DNA from: Nitrospirota bacterium
GTDB taxonomy: Bacteria; Nitrospirota; Thermodesulfovibrionia; Thermodesulfovibrionales; Magnetobacteriaceae
NCBI GenBank assembly: GCA_015233485.1
Contig: JADFXO010000295.1
Location: forward strand, 1 to 5,064
Direction of reading: 5' to 3'
Length of the DNA: 5,064 bases
In this document: positions 1-4,929 of the stretch, one piece after another
Layout: the number at the start of each line of letters is the position of its first letter
Numbering within the stretch: the first letter of the stretch is position 1
Program-made: the position numbers and the translations under genes
The notes under the pieces: model-generated
Told to the model about the DNA's origin: nothing
The model's input: the letters and a program-made list of their open reading frames with translations, nothing else
Databases searched by the model: none

Positions 1-78
1 TGCCTGTATGTTTAGGCTGGTTCTTACGTCTTTAGGTATTGCTACCTGTCCTTTTGTCGATACCGTAACCGTTTTCAT
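1..78 (-). CDS. AbrB/MazE/SpoVT-family antitoxin or transition regulator, N-terminal 26 codons only
   Basis: Reading the reverse strand from the ATG at 78-76 gives 26 codons that run off the left edge. The peptide begins MKTVTVSTKGQVAIPKDVR, which is the swapped-hairpin AbrB DNA-binding signature (strand, then KGQVAIPKDVR, then a short helix). Proteins of this family are dimeric DNA-binding antitoxins, usually paired with a PIN/VapC- or MazF-type toxin encoded just downstream; that partner would lie outside the window. No Shine-Dalgarno sequence is visible before the ATG, and the likely promoter places transcription start at about the A of the ATG. The gene points away from the retron cassette and is probably a separate toxin-antitoxin module in the same island. 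Family assignment is firm; the rest of the protein cannot be judged. Confidence 0.82.
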   Translation of the reverse strand, partial: MKTVTVSTKGQVAIPKDVRTSLNIQA

Positions 79-93
79 GTTTTATTGTAAAAC
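79..93. promoter_or_regulatory. Inverted repeat over the -10 box, probable antitoxin operator
   Basis: GTTTTA-TTG-TAAAAC is a perfect 6-3-6 inverted repeat ending one base before the ATG of the AbrB-family gene and covering its -10 box. AbrB-type antitoxins normally repress their own promoter by binding a palindrome in this position. The repeat is seen; the operator role is inferred. Confidence 0.45.
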
Positions 94-112
94 GTTCTTA
101 CTTTTGTGTCAA
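84..112 (-). promoter_or_regulatory. Sigma70-type promoter of the AbrB-family gene
   Basis: On the - strand TTGACA (112-107, perfect consensus) is followed after 17 bases by TACAAT (89-84, 5 of 6). A start site about seven bases past the -10 box falls at 77-78, on the ATG itself, which implies a leaderless or nearly leaderless mRNA. The spacing and both boxes are read directly; activity is inferred. Confidence 0.65.
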
Positions 113-121
113 GGTAGCAAA

Positions 122-134
122 TCCATATTATGGA
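122..134. repeat. Short perfect palindrome TCCATA-T-TATGGA
   Basis: A 6-1-6 inverted repeat lies just upstream of the -35 box of the AbrB-family promoter in otherwise unassigned AT-rich DNA. It may be a second regulator site. In sequence this AT-rich, a six-base arm can arise by chance. Apart from this palindrome I see no gene or RNA structure between 94 and 246. Confidence 0.25.
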
Positions 135-246
135 ATATTTTATGTTACACATAATTAATGCGAAAGGAGCCATACTTTATTATATATCGAAGGATTACAA
201 GTTTTTATATGGTTATTAATCAGGAATATCCGTTGAAAAAACGTTA

Positions 247-275
247 TAGAAAATGCTAAGATTTTACCGTATAAT
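247..275 (+). promoter_or_regulatory. Candidate sigma70 promoter for the HEPN-winged helix-retron operon
   Basis: A perfect TATAAT at 270-275 is preceded by a 17-base spacer and TAGAAA at 247-252 (4 of 6 to TTGACA). Transcription would start near 282, about 46 bases before the ATG of the HEPN gene. It is the only strong -10 box upstream of the three same-strand genes, so it probably serves the whole cassette. Confidence 0.5.
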
Positions 276-298
276 AGATTTTAGGTGGTTATCTATAA

Positions 299-352
299 AT
301 GGAGCTCTGTTTACTGAATGAGGTTATATGCGAGATGTTGCGGACAAATTAA
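299..352 (+). other. Possible 17-codon leader ORF overlapping the HEPN start
   Basis: ATG at 299 opens a 17-codon reading frame ending at the TAA at 350-352. It has a better-placed ribosome site (AGGTGG at 283-288, 10-base spacer) than the HEPN gene. It overlaps the HEPN start in another frame, so its translation could open or modulate the downstream start. No protein family is recognisable and it may be chance. Confidence 0.15.
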
Positions 353-837
353 AAGAATGGGCGATTCAACAAAAGGATGATAACAAGGCTGATGTATTTG
401 GCAGGAGTGCGTTCAATCGTTATTATTATGCGGTATTTTTGAAAACCAGAAAAGTGATTAAACGGATTCATCCCGATATTGGCGATATAAAACACAAAGA
501 AATACCAGACATAATGAGAGGTAAACATATAAGCGGAAAAGTGGAAAACCGAATACAGCATGCTAAGAATAAAAAACGCATTGATCCGGAGAAATTTTTA
601 TACTATAAAGATACTCTGAAAATATCAGTAGAAACGTTGTCCAAACTGCATACAAACGCATATGACATCAGAGTTAAAGCTGATTATTTCCCTGAAGTGC
701 CTATTATAAGAGAAAATAATTCCATAACACTTAATGGACAAACTCTTGACGAAGCCAGTAAATGGCCAGATCAAGCAGTAATGATCGCAGGCAAAATTTT
801 AGAAATTTGGGGGGATGAGGATCTTGACCCCTCCTGA
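328..837 (+). CDS. HEPN-domain protein, putative effector (toxin) of the retron cassette
   Basis: The 169-residue all-helical protein has two hallmarks of the HEPN/UPF0332 family: SAFNRYYYAVF (residues 27-37) in the first long helix and R-x-x-ADY (R115, A118-D119-Y120) at the end of the four-helix core. HEPN proteins are frequently RNases in toxin-antitoxin, abortive-infection and CRISPR systems. The usual catalytic R-x(4-6)-H in the last helix is not visible; the only formal match is R41-x6-H48, after helix 2, so nuclease activity is uncertain. Residues 121-169 form an extra tail (a strand, then a helix) beyond the minimal domain. The start is the first possible one, since a TGA lies at 319-321. 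GAGG at 320-323 is only four bases from the ATG, a tight ribosome site. The 3' end overlaps the next gene, indicating an operon. The HEPN call is good; the toxin role is inference from context. Confidence 0.75.
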   Translation: MRDVADKLKEWAIQQKDDNKADVFGRSAFNRYYYAVFLKTRKVIKRIHPDIGDIKHKEIPDIMRGKHISGKVENRIQHAKNKKRIDPEKFLYYKDTLKISVETLSKLHTNAYDIRVKADYFPEVPIIRENNSITLNGQTLDEASKWPDQAVMIAGKILEIWGDEDLDPS

Positions 838-1726
838 CTTAGTAAAGATAGAAGAATATTTGCATACGCGACATCCAACCCTTTTCAAAAATATCCATAT
901 GCGTGCTACAGACGATATAATTATTGCAACCGTGTATGATAGTGATATCGACAAAAAGGCAGGAAAAGGAAAAACCTCACAAAGACAGTTAAATTATTTA
1001 AAAAAAATTATTCGAGATCGGTTTTTTGCAGACATTGAATTTCTAATTTTAGAAGGACTACATCACGAAAAGTTGGAAGCAGAACTTAATGCATTTTTGA
1101 TGGAGTTTTTCCCTGACAATGTCAAGACCTTTTTTTTGTCATTTTTTCGACCACAACAGGCAGATGCATGGATTGAAGTTGTTGGATTCTCAGAGTCTTC
1201 ACGCGCTGAAGCCACGGTCACGTTGCAACCGCCACAGAAAAAGGCTTCGACCATGGTAGTTAAGCGACCACCCCATGAGAAACCAACGCAGGCACAAAAG
1301 AATGAAGTAATGAAAATAAACACAAGTGGAATCTCAGAACCTTCACGCAATGAAGTAATGAAAATAATAGAAAATAAAGTTCGGCAATTCTTAGATTTAT
1401 ATGGAATTAATCTAAGATATGTGCATTGGAGCGGCATAGAAATTAAGCCCATATCGTTTATTGCGATTCTTCGTGTTATAAAAATATCATCGCCGGTAAA
1501 TGAATCAGAGATATCTGCAATGCTAACTAAGAAAGGTTACTCTTTGCCGCAACCACCTTGGTTATACAAAAAGCTTGAAATTCTTCGAAATCGTAAGTTG
1601 GTTGTAAGAAATCGGAATGGTTCTTATGCGCTCACCACGATGGGCTTAGGATTTGTCCCTCATAACAGAGAGCGCTCAAGTTCGGATATTGAAAGAGCAC
1701 TTGCGTTGGGAAGAAAAAAATGGTAA
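815..1726 (+). CDS. Two-domain protein with C-terminal winged helix, putative retron accessory factor
   Basis: I recognise no full-length family for this 303-residue protein. Residues 1-123 look like a compact alpha/beta domain (strand DDIIIATVYDSD at 33-44, a basic helix at about 55-69, strand ADIEFLILEG at 72-81, then helices). Residues 124-187 are a low-complexity linker built from 16-residue repeats. Residues about 210-290 form a winged helix: ISFIAILRVI, NESEISAMLTKKG, the probable recognition helix PPWLYKKLEILRNRKL, and the wing with YALTTMGLGF. A very basic C-terminus suggests nucleic-acid binding. The likely role is antitoxin or msDNA-binding partner for HEPN (inferred). The ATG at 815 overlaps the HEPN gene by 23 bases but has G-rich sequence directly against it. 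TTG at 824, with that run 9-10 bases upstream, is an alternative start. It ends only nine bases before the retron RNA repeat. Confidence 0.7.
   Translation: MRILTPPDLVKIEEYLHTRHPTLFKNIHMRATDDIIIATVYDSDIDKKAGKGKTSQRQLNYLKKIIRDRFFADIEFLILEGLHHEKLEAELNAFLMEFFPDNVKTFFLSFFRPQQADAWIEVVGFSESSRAEATVTLQPPQKKASTMVVKRPPHEKPTQAQKNEVMKINTSGISEPSRNEVMKIIENKVRQFLDLYGINLRYVHWSGIEIKPISFIAILRVIKISSPVNESEISAMLTKKGYSLPQPPWLYKKLEILRNRKLVVRNRNGSYALTTMGLGFVPHNRERSSSDIERALALGRKKW
1184..1375 (+). repeat. Degenerate 48-base tandem repeat coding the inter-domain linker
   Basis: Four 48-base (16-codon) units can be laid end to end from residue 124 to 187 of the winged-helix protein. Positions 1184-1211 and 1328-1355 match at 23 of 28 bases and are exactly 144 bases (three units) apart. 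AATGAAGTAATGAAAATAA occurs perfectly at 1301-1319 and 1349-1367, one unit apart. The peptides are GFSESSRAE versus GISEPSRNE, and NEVMKI twice. Unit two (1232-1279) has diverged most. The pattern suggests local duplication of a flexible linker. Confidence 0.6.
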
Positions 1727-1734
1727 GCTATTTT
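1706..1734 (+). promoter_or_regulatory. Weak candidate internal promoter for the retron RNA
   Basis: TTGGGA (1706-1711) and TATTTT (1729-1734), each 4 of 6, are 17 bases apart at the end of the winged-helix gene. Transcription from here would begin near 1741, inside the a1 repeat, leaving about seven pairing bases. It would allow RNA and RT supply independent of the effectors. Alternatively the RNA is simply processed from the operon transcript. Confidence 0.25.
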
Positions 1735-1747
1735 ATAGGAATGGCGG
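1735..1747 (+). repeat. Retron a1 repeat
   Basis: Thirteen bases perfectly complementary to 1899-1911. The base just outside (T1734 against T1912) and the pair inside (A1748 against C1898) do not match, so the repeat is exactly 13. GGAATGG is repeated eight bases on at 1746-1752, giving a second, shorter possible register for the pairing. Confidence 0.7.
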
Positions 1748-1801
1748 AATGGAATCGTGAGGGTGTGTATCATGCCCAATTGCGAAGGTCAGGCACAGAA
1801 G

Positions 1802-1856
1802 GACGACGGCCTAACGGCTGTCGTTCCTTCGTCGCGCCAGCCGTTAGGCCGTCGTC
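1802..1856 (+). repeat. msd hairpin, 19-bp perfect stem
   Basis: GACGACGGCCTAACGGCTG (1802-1820) pairs without a mismatch with 1838-1856 around the 17-base loop 1821-1837. The stem is 13 of 19 G or C in otherwise AT-rich DNA. Its inner part reads GCCTAAC at 1809-1815 and GTTAGGC at 1843-1849, which match the R'' and R' consensus of integron attC sites. The hairpin is most simply the double-stranded stem of the msDNA. Confidence 0.75.
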
Positions 1857-1889
1857 ATCATCGAAAGTAAGTAAAACTTTGCTGTCGCC

Positions 1890-2861
1890 ATGAGGACCCC
1901 GCCATTCCTATTATCTTTTTCTTCACTTGAAGAGTACCTTCGTGCGCTTTCAGATTCTGACCGTGCAGAAAAAGGTTCTGAAATCAACAATCTCGTAGCA
2001 CAACAGCTTCCTCCCGTCGTGTCTAAGAAATGCCTGGCAACGCTTTTTGGATTTAGCAATAGTTTTATCGATACTCTTCATAGACGTACGGAACGCTACT
2101 ACCGTATCTTTGAAATACCAAAAGGTAAGAAAAAACGCATAATACAAGCTCCAAGAGTTGCACTTAAAGTAATCCAAAAGTGGTTCGCCCATTATTTGGC
2201 AAATAGTCTTAATCTTCATGAAGCCGTCTTCGGATTTGTGAAGGGTCGCTCTGCAGTACAAGGTGCTGCCTTACATTGTGGCGCACATTGGATTTATTCA
2301 GTCGATATCGAAGACTTTTTCCCAACAACTTCTATTGATAAAGTCATTTCCTCTTTGACTAATCTTGGCTATGGATATCCTGGTGCGGCATTGATTGCAA
2401 AACTGTGTTGCTACGAAGGTAATTTAGCACAGGGGTCTCCAGCAAGCCCGGTTTTGTCAAATTTGGTGTTCAGAGAAATCGATGAAGAACTTTTTACACT
2501 ATCAAAACAGAATGGAATATGTTACACGCGTTATGCAGATGATATTGTTTTTTCGGGAATAAATTCTTTTCCTGATCATATTCGTGAAGAAGTTATCTCG
2601 ATTATTCAGGCCAGAGGGTGGAAATTATCTATTAAAAAAATTCATCTCGCAAAGCGGCCTTACAGGCTGAAAGTCTATGGGTTGCTAATACACGGTGAAA
2701 GGCCCAGACTTACAAAAGGATATAGAAATAGAATAAGGGCATTTAAGCACTTATTCGCAGACGGTAAAATACCCGAAGATGAGATTTCAAAAATTAGAGG
2801 ACACTTGTCGTATGCTCACTCTATTGAAGAATTTGAAATGATGCCAAAAGACGATCTATAA
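1890..2861 (+). CDS. Retron-type reverse transcriptase
   Basis: The 323-residue protein is the usual length for a stand-alone retron RT and carries the ordered RT motifs: IPKGKKKRIIQAP (76-88), GFVKGRSA (115-122), SVDIEDFFP (137-145, catalytic D139), QGSPASPVLSN (181-191) and YADD (215-218, D217/D218). It uses the RNA encoded immediately upstream as primer and template to make msDNA. Two retron-specific signatures deviate: region X, usually NAxxH, reads GAALH (125-129), and region Y, usually VTG, reads VYG (262-264). No extra domain is fused. ATG 1890 is the only ATG before the RT core, and an in-frame TAA lies at 1872-1874. It has no Shine-Dalgarno, and codons 4-8 lie in the a2 arm of the RNA, so folding of the RNA probably limits RT translation. 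The gene stops at 2859-2861, convergent with the DprA operon. Confidence 0.93.
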   Translation: MRTPPFLLSFSSLEEYLRALSDSDRAEKGSEINNLVAQQLPPVVSKKCLATLFGFSNSFIDTLHRRTERYYRIFEIPKGKKKRIIQAPRVALKVIQKWFAHYLANSLNLHEAVFGFVKGRSAVQGAALHCGAHWIYSVDIEDFFPTTSIDKVISSLTNLGYGYPGAALIAKLCCYEGNLAQGSPASPVLSNLVFREIDEELFTLSKQNGICYTRYADDIVFSGINSFPDHIREEVISIIQARGWKLSIKKIHLAKRPYRLKVYGLLIHGERPRLTKGYRNRIRAFKHLFADGKIPEDEISKIRGHLSYAHSIEEFEMMPKDDL

Positions 2862-2979
2862 ACACACGTGCATCAACTTCCATGCTGGCTCTTTTTGCGT
2901 TTGATATTCGTATCTTTACTGATAAGAGACAAGCGCCTGTAACATGTTGAATATAGAGGCTTTCCCGGAGGAACTTAAA
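2854..2979 (-). pseudogene. Possible remnant of a hotdog-fold acyl-CoA thioesterase
   Basis: The reverse strand of the spacer between the two convergent operons encodes about 42 residues resembling the central strands of the acyl-CoA hydrolase family: FKFLR, then LLSVKIRISNAKRASMEVD followed by ARVFID. Family members typically read FL-P---GD-L-VK--V---GR-SMEV-V-V. An apparent insertion of several residues breaks the normal P---GD segment. Neither end of the domain is present, and the reading continues into antisense of the RT gene. There is no usable start. It may be a scar of the gene into which the retron island inserted, or a coincidence. The remaining spacer (2980-3064) shows no gene, and no hairpin with a T-run was found to terminate either operon. 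Confidence 0.3.
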
Positions 2980-3064
2980 CGAATGACCAGCATATAACAT
3001 GCCTTTAACTGTAGTCAACTGCGATAGCACTCCCAGGCAAAGGGACTTCACCCCTCCAGCCGTT

Positions 3065-4009
3065 TCATTTATTTAAAGTAAGCGGCAATTTACCACCAAA
3101 CAAGAAATCGCTTATTTGTTGCATATGGGCTTTTCCTGTTTTCTTACTCCTCATTAATTTCAAAGCCCCCTGTTCTAACAAAATTCTGTTTCCTGTGGCA
3201 GATTCGGGCATACCCTCATAGACAGGAGCAAATAACGGGCGTCCCATGGCCAGACATTTTTTCCCGGCATCAAAACTGCCACCTTTTTCTTGCGCTTCGA
3301 TTAAAATTGTAAGGCTCGAAAGACCACATATCGTGGCATTTCTTTGCATAGCATTTCTAACACTCCATGGTACACCCGGAAGAAACTCGCTTATTACTAA
3401 TGTTCTATCCGAATCATATACATGTGATAACTCGTTCTTCAACTTAAAATGTAACAGACCTTCAGCAAGTACCAACGTAGTTGTTCCACCGGATTCAAGG
3501 GCTGTAACATGCGTGGCCATATCCACTCCATGGGCATAACCCGAAACAATGTTTGCGCCTCTATTTACCATCTGGTACGTACAATCTCTTGCCGTCTCAA
3601 GTCCTTTTTCGCTGGCTTTTCTTGAACCGCAAAAACCAATGGAGGGTTTTTTCAATATTTCTATGTTACCTTTATAGAACAGAATTATCGGAGCTTTGTC
3701 TCCAAGGGCGTCTGACAGCCTTTGAGGATATTCTTTTTCGTTATAACAAACCGATTTAATTTCATTGTCAATTAATTTGTCCCATGTTTCAAATAGTTGT
3801 TGTCCGATGCTCTTTAACGGTTCTGCATATTTCATGATAACTTCCGGAAGCAGTCTGTTGTCATCTATTTTTTGAAACAATTCATATAGAGGAATGCCAT
3901 TATTTCTACTTATTTCCATAATCTGCCTTGCTTTTGCAGGACCTATCCCCTTAGATGATAATAAACGAAACACATAATACGCGGTATCTGTTATCTGATT
4001 TGTTAACAA
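3065..4009 (-). CDS. dprA: DprA/Smf-family single-stranded-DNA-binding protein lacking the C-terminal winged helix
   Basis: The 314-residue protein has an N-terminal helix-hairpin-helix (LSSKGIGPAKARQIM, 17-31), the EYP and PIILFYKGN lead-in (93-115), and the DprA Rossmann core: GFCGSR (125-130), VSGYAHGVD (155-163), H167, ISEF (206-209), RN at 223-224, GGSFDAGKKCLAMGRPLFAPV (243-263) and ATGNRILLEQGA (271-282). Canonical DprA loads RecA on single-stranded DNA during transformation. Here RNRII becomes RNATI, and the protein ends about 30 residues after the core, so the C-terminal winged helix is missing. These changes point to a specialised paralogue rather than housekeeping DprA. The start is TTG at 4009, with GGGAG nine bases upstream inside the preceding gene. 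The gap to the phosphoribosyltransferase stop is four bases, so the two are co-translated. Pairing with a ComF-like protein suggests a joint role in handling foreign or single-stranded DNA (inferred). Confidence 0.85.
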   Translation of the reverse strand: MLTNQITDTAYYVFRLLSSKGIGPAKARQIMEISRNNGIPLYELFQKIDDNRLLPEVIMKYAEPLKSIGQQLFETWDKLIDNEIKSVCYNEKEYPQRLSDALGDKAPIILFYKGNIEILKKPSIGFCGSRKASEKGLETARDCTYQMVNRGANIVSGYAHGVDMATHVTALESGGTTTLVLAEGLLHFKLKNELSHVYDSDRTLVISEFLPGVPWSVRNAMQRNATICGLSSLTILIEAQEKGGSFDAGKKCLAMGRPLFAPVYEGMPESATGNRILLEQGALKLMRSKKTGKAHMQQISDFLFGGKLPLTLNK

Positions 4010-4013
4010 TTAA

Positions 4014-4898
4014 CTATGCTCCCGTGTTATCGTCGTTACGACAGGTTTTCTCGCATGAAAGACTATATACTTGTTTTGAACCTGCATTTAAAAGCAACAT
4101 AGCTACATAATTCGTAGTTATACCGGATTGATATAGGTCGTCAACCAATAATACTTTTCTATCTGCTACCTCATTGGATGCAGATAATGAACCTTTAATA
4201 GAATCAAGCTTTTTCTCTATAGGTAAAGATTTCGTTTCAGGTGTCTTAAATTTCTTCTCAACTAAACGGGATAAATCTTCAAACTTCAATTCCTGTGCTA
4301 TTCTATTAGCCAATATATAAGTTAACTTATATTCTTTATCGGGGTCTGACGGTGGCATTCCTATTACCGCGTCGAGGTTATTATAAAATTTAACCTTCCT
4401 GATAAATCCGATTGTCTTATCTGCAAGTTCGTCTGCTGCACTATAAAATGAATCGTTAACTTTGGTTGTCCCATACGGTTTTGCCCTGCTTCTAAGTAGA
4501 GCAATTTCTGTTTGATTTAAATTAGGGTTGCCTTCCTCACGATCAAAGTCGATAGCGAATGAAATTGGCAAACAATCTCTGATGGCAACGCAACCAACAA
4601 TACTTTGGAAATAATTCTCTATTCCACTTATTTCCTCTTCAGACACATCTTTCAGATACGTATAAAACGTATGATTGTTATTATTTCTCCATCTGATATG
4701 GCGAATATCGGGAAATACTTCATCAAAAGCCCTTTTAAGAGGTGGGAACGGAACATTTAATGCATAGTCTTTAACTTCACTTTTCGGTTTTAAGATAAAC
4801 TGCCAATTGCCGGTAATTTGTTTCCTTCTCGGAGGAAACCGCAAGGCTTTAATATCTTCCTCTGAAAACTTATCCTGTAATAAATCAACTTTAGCCAT
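4014..4898 (-). CDS. Phosphoribosyltransferase-domain protein (ComF-like), partner of the DprA-like protein
   Basis: The 294-residue protein has a C-terminal type I phosphoribosyltransferase fold. VIGMPPSD (178-185) is the substrate-side loop typical of ComF-like proteins, and KVLLVDDLYQSGITT (248-262) is the PRPP-binding signature, with the acidic pair D253/D254 and the SGIT phosphate loop. Residues 1-140 (FPPRRKQITGNWQF near 21-34, NVPFPPLKRAF near 48-58) form an N-terminal domain I do not recognise; it replaces the zinc finger found in true ComF. The chain ends soon after the last core strand. A longer form from ATG 4925 adds nine residues but has no ribosome site; the start chosen has GAGG at 4912-4909, ten bases before ATG 4898. 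It is first in an operon with the DprA-like gene. Substrate is unknown: it may modify a nucleotide or DNA end, or only bind PRPP. Confidence 0.78.
   Translation of the reverse strand: MAKVDLLQDKFSEEDIKALRFPPRRKQITGNWQFILKPKSEVKDYALNVPFPPLKRAFDEVFPDIRHIRWRNNNNHTFYTYLKDVSEEEISGIENYFQSIVGCVAIRDCLPISFAIDFDREEGNPNLNQTEIALLRSRAKPYGTTKVNDSFYSAADELADKTIGFIRKVKFYNNLDAVIGMPPSDPDKEYKLTYILANRIAQELKFEDLSRLVEKKFKTPETKSLPIEKKLDSIKGSLSASNEVADRKVLLVDDLYQSGITTNYVAMLLLNAGSKQVYSLSCEKTCRNDDNTGA
4019..4023 (-). promoter_or_regulatory. Ribosome binding site deciding the TTG start of the DprA-like gene
   Basis: GGGAG on the - strand lies in the last codons of the phosphoribosyltransferase gene, nine bases before TTG at 4009-4007. 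No ATG occurs until codon 31, which would delete part of the helix-hairpin-helix, so TTG is the credible start and its translation is tied to the gene before it. Confidence 0.6.
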
Positions 4899-4908
4899 GA
4901 AACAAACG

Positions 4909-4912
4909 CCTC
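4909..4912 (-). promoter_or_regulatory. Ribosome binding site supporting the ATG at 4898
   Basis: GAGG on the - strand sits ten bases before ATG 4898. The in-frame ATG at 4925 has only AT-rich sequence in front of it, so the shorter protein is preferred. Confidence 0.5.
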
Positions 4913-4929
4913 GAAATATTATCATGAGA

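Larger units (their letters stand above)
1735..1911 (+). ncRNA. Retron msr-msd non-coding RNA
   Basis: This roughly 177-base stretch between the winged-helix gene and the reverse transcriptase has the architecture of a retron RNA. The outer ends are a perfect 13-base inverted pair, ATAGGAATGGCGG at 1735-1747 (a1) and CCGCCATTCCTAT at 1899-1911 (a2). Inside, an msr-like hairpin GGGTGT/ATGCCC (1761-1766 with 1772-1777, five-base loop, two G-U pairs) is followed by a 19-base perfect stem at 1802-1820 and 1838-1856 with a 17-base loop, the expected msd. A small AAAGT/ACTTT hairpin (1864-1868, 1876-1880) lies between msd and a2. In known retrons the RT primes from a guanosine just after a1 and copies the msd into msDNA joined to the RNA by a 2'-5' link; which G is used here cannot be told. 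The 3' end overlaps the RT reading frame. Confidence 0.8.

Noticed and set aside
163..169. AAAGGAG as a ribosome site for an unlisted gene
   Set aside because: No ATG, GTG or TTG opening a meaningful frame follows at proper distance.
349..561. Open frame on the - strand inside the HEPN gene
   Set aside because: It lies wholly antisense to a gene with clear family motifs and has no recognisable domain or ribosome site.
1063..1452. 129-codon open frame on the - strand inside the winged-helix gene
   Set aside because: Its composition is a shadow of the + strand gene; no motif is visible, and the + strand frame has an overlapping operon partner and a winged helix.
1802..1856. 19-bp hairpin as a rho-independent terminator after the winged-helix gene
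   Set aside because: No T-run follows, the loop is 17 bases, and it sits within complementary a1/a2 arms before an RT, so msd is the better explanation.
1844..2261. Two - strand open frames covering the RT start and msd
   Set aside because: They are antisense to the RT motifs and the retron RNA, with no family resemblance.
2821..3051. 76-codon - strand frame taken as an intact gene
   Set aside because: Its GTG start is jammed against GGAGGG with almost no spacing, it runs into antisense of the RT, and only its central part resembles a protein family. It is kept only as a possible remnant.
3041..3057. AGGG/CCCT near the end of the DprA-like gene as a terminator
   Set aside because: The stem is only four pairs and no T-run follows on either strand.
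3246..3759. Two + strand frames inside the DprA-like gene
   Set aside because: They are antisense to strongly conserved DprA motifs.
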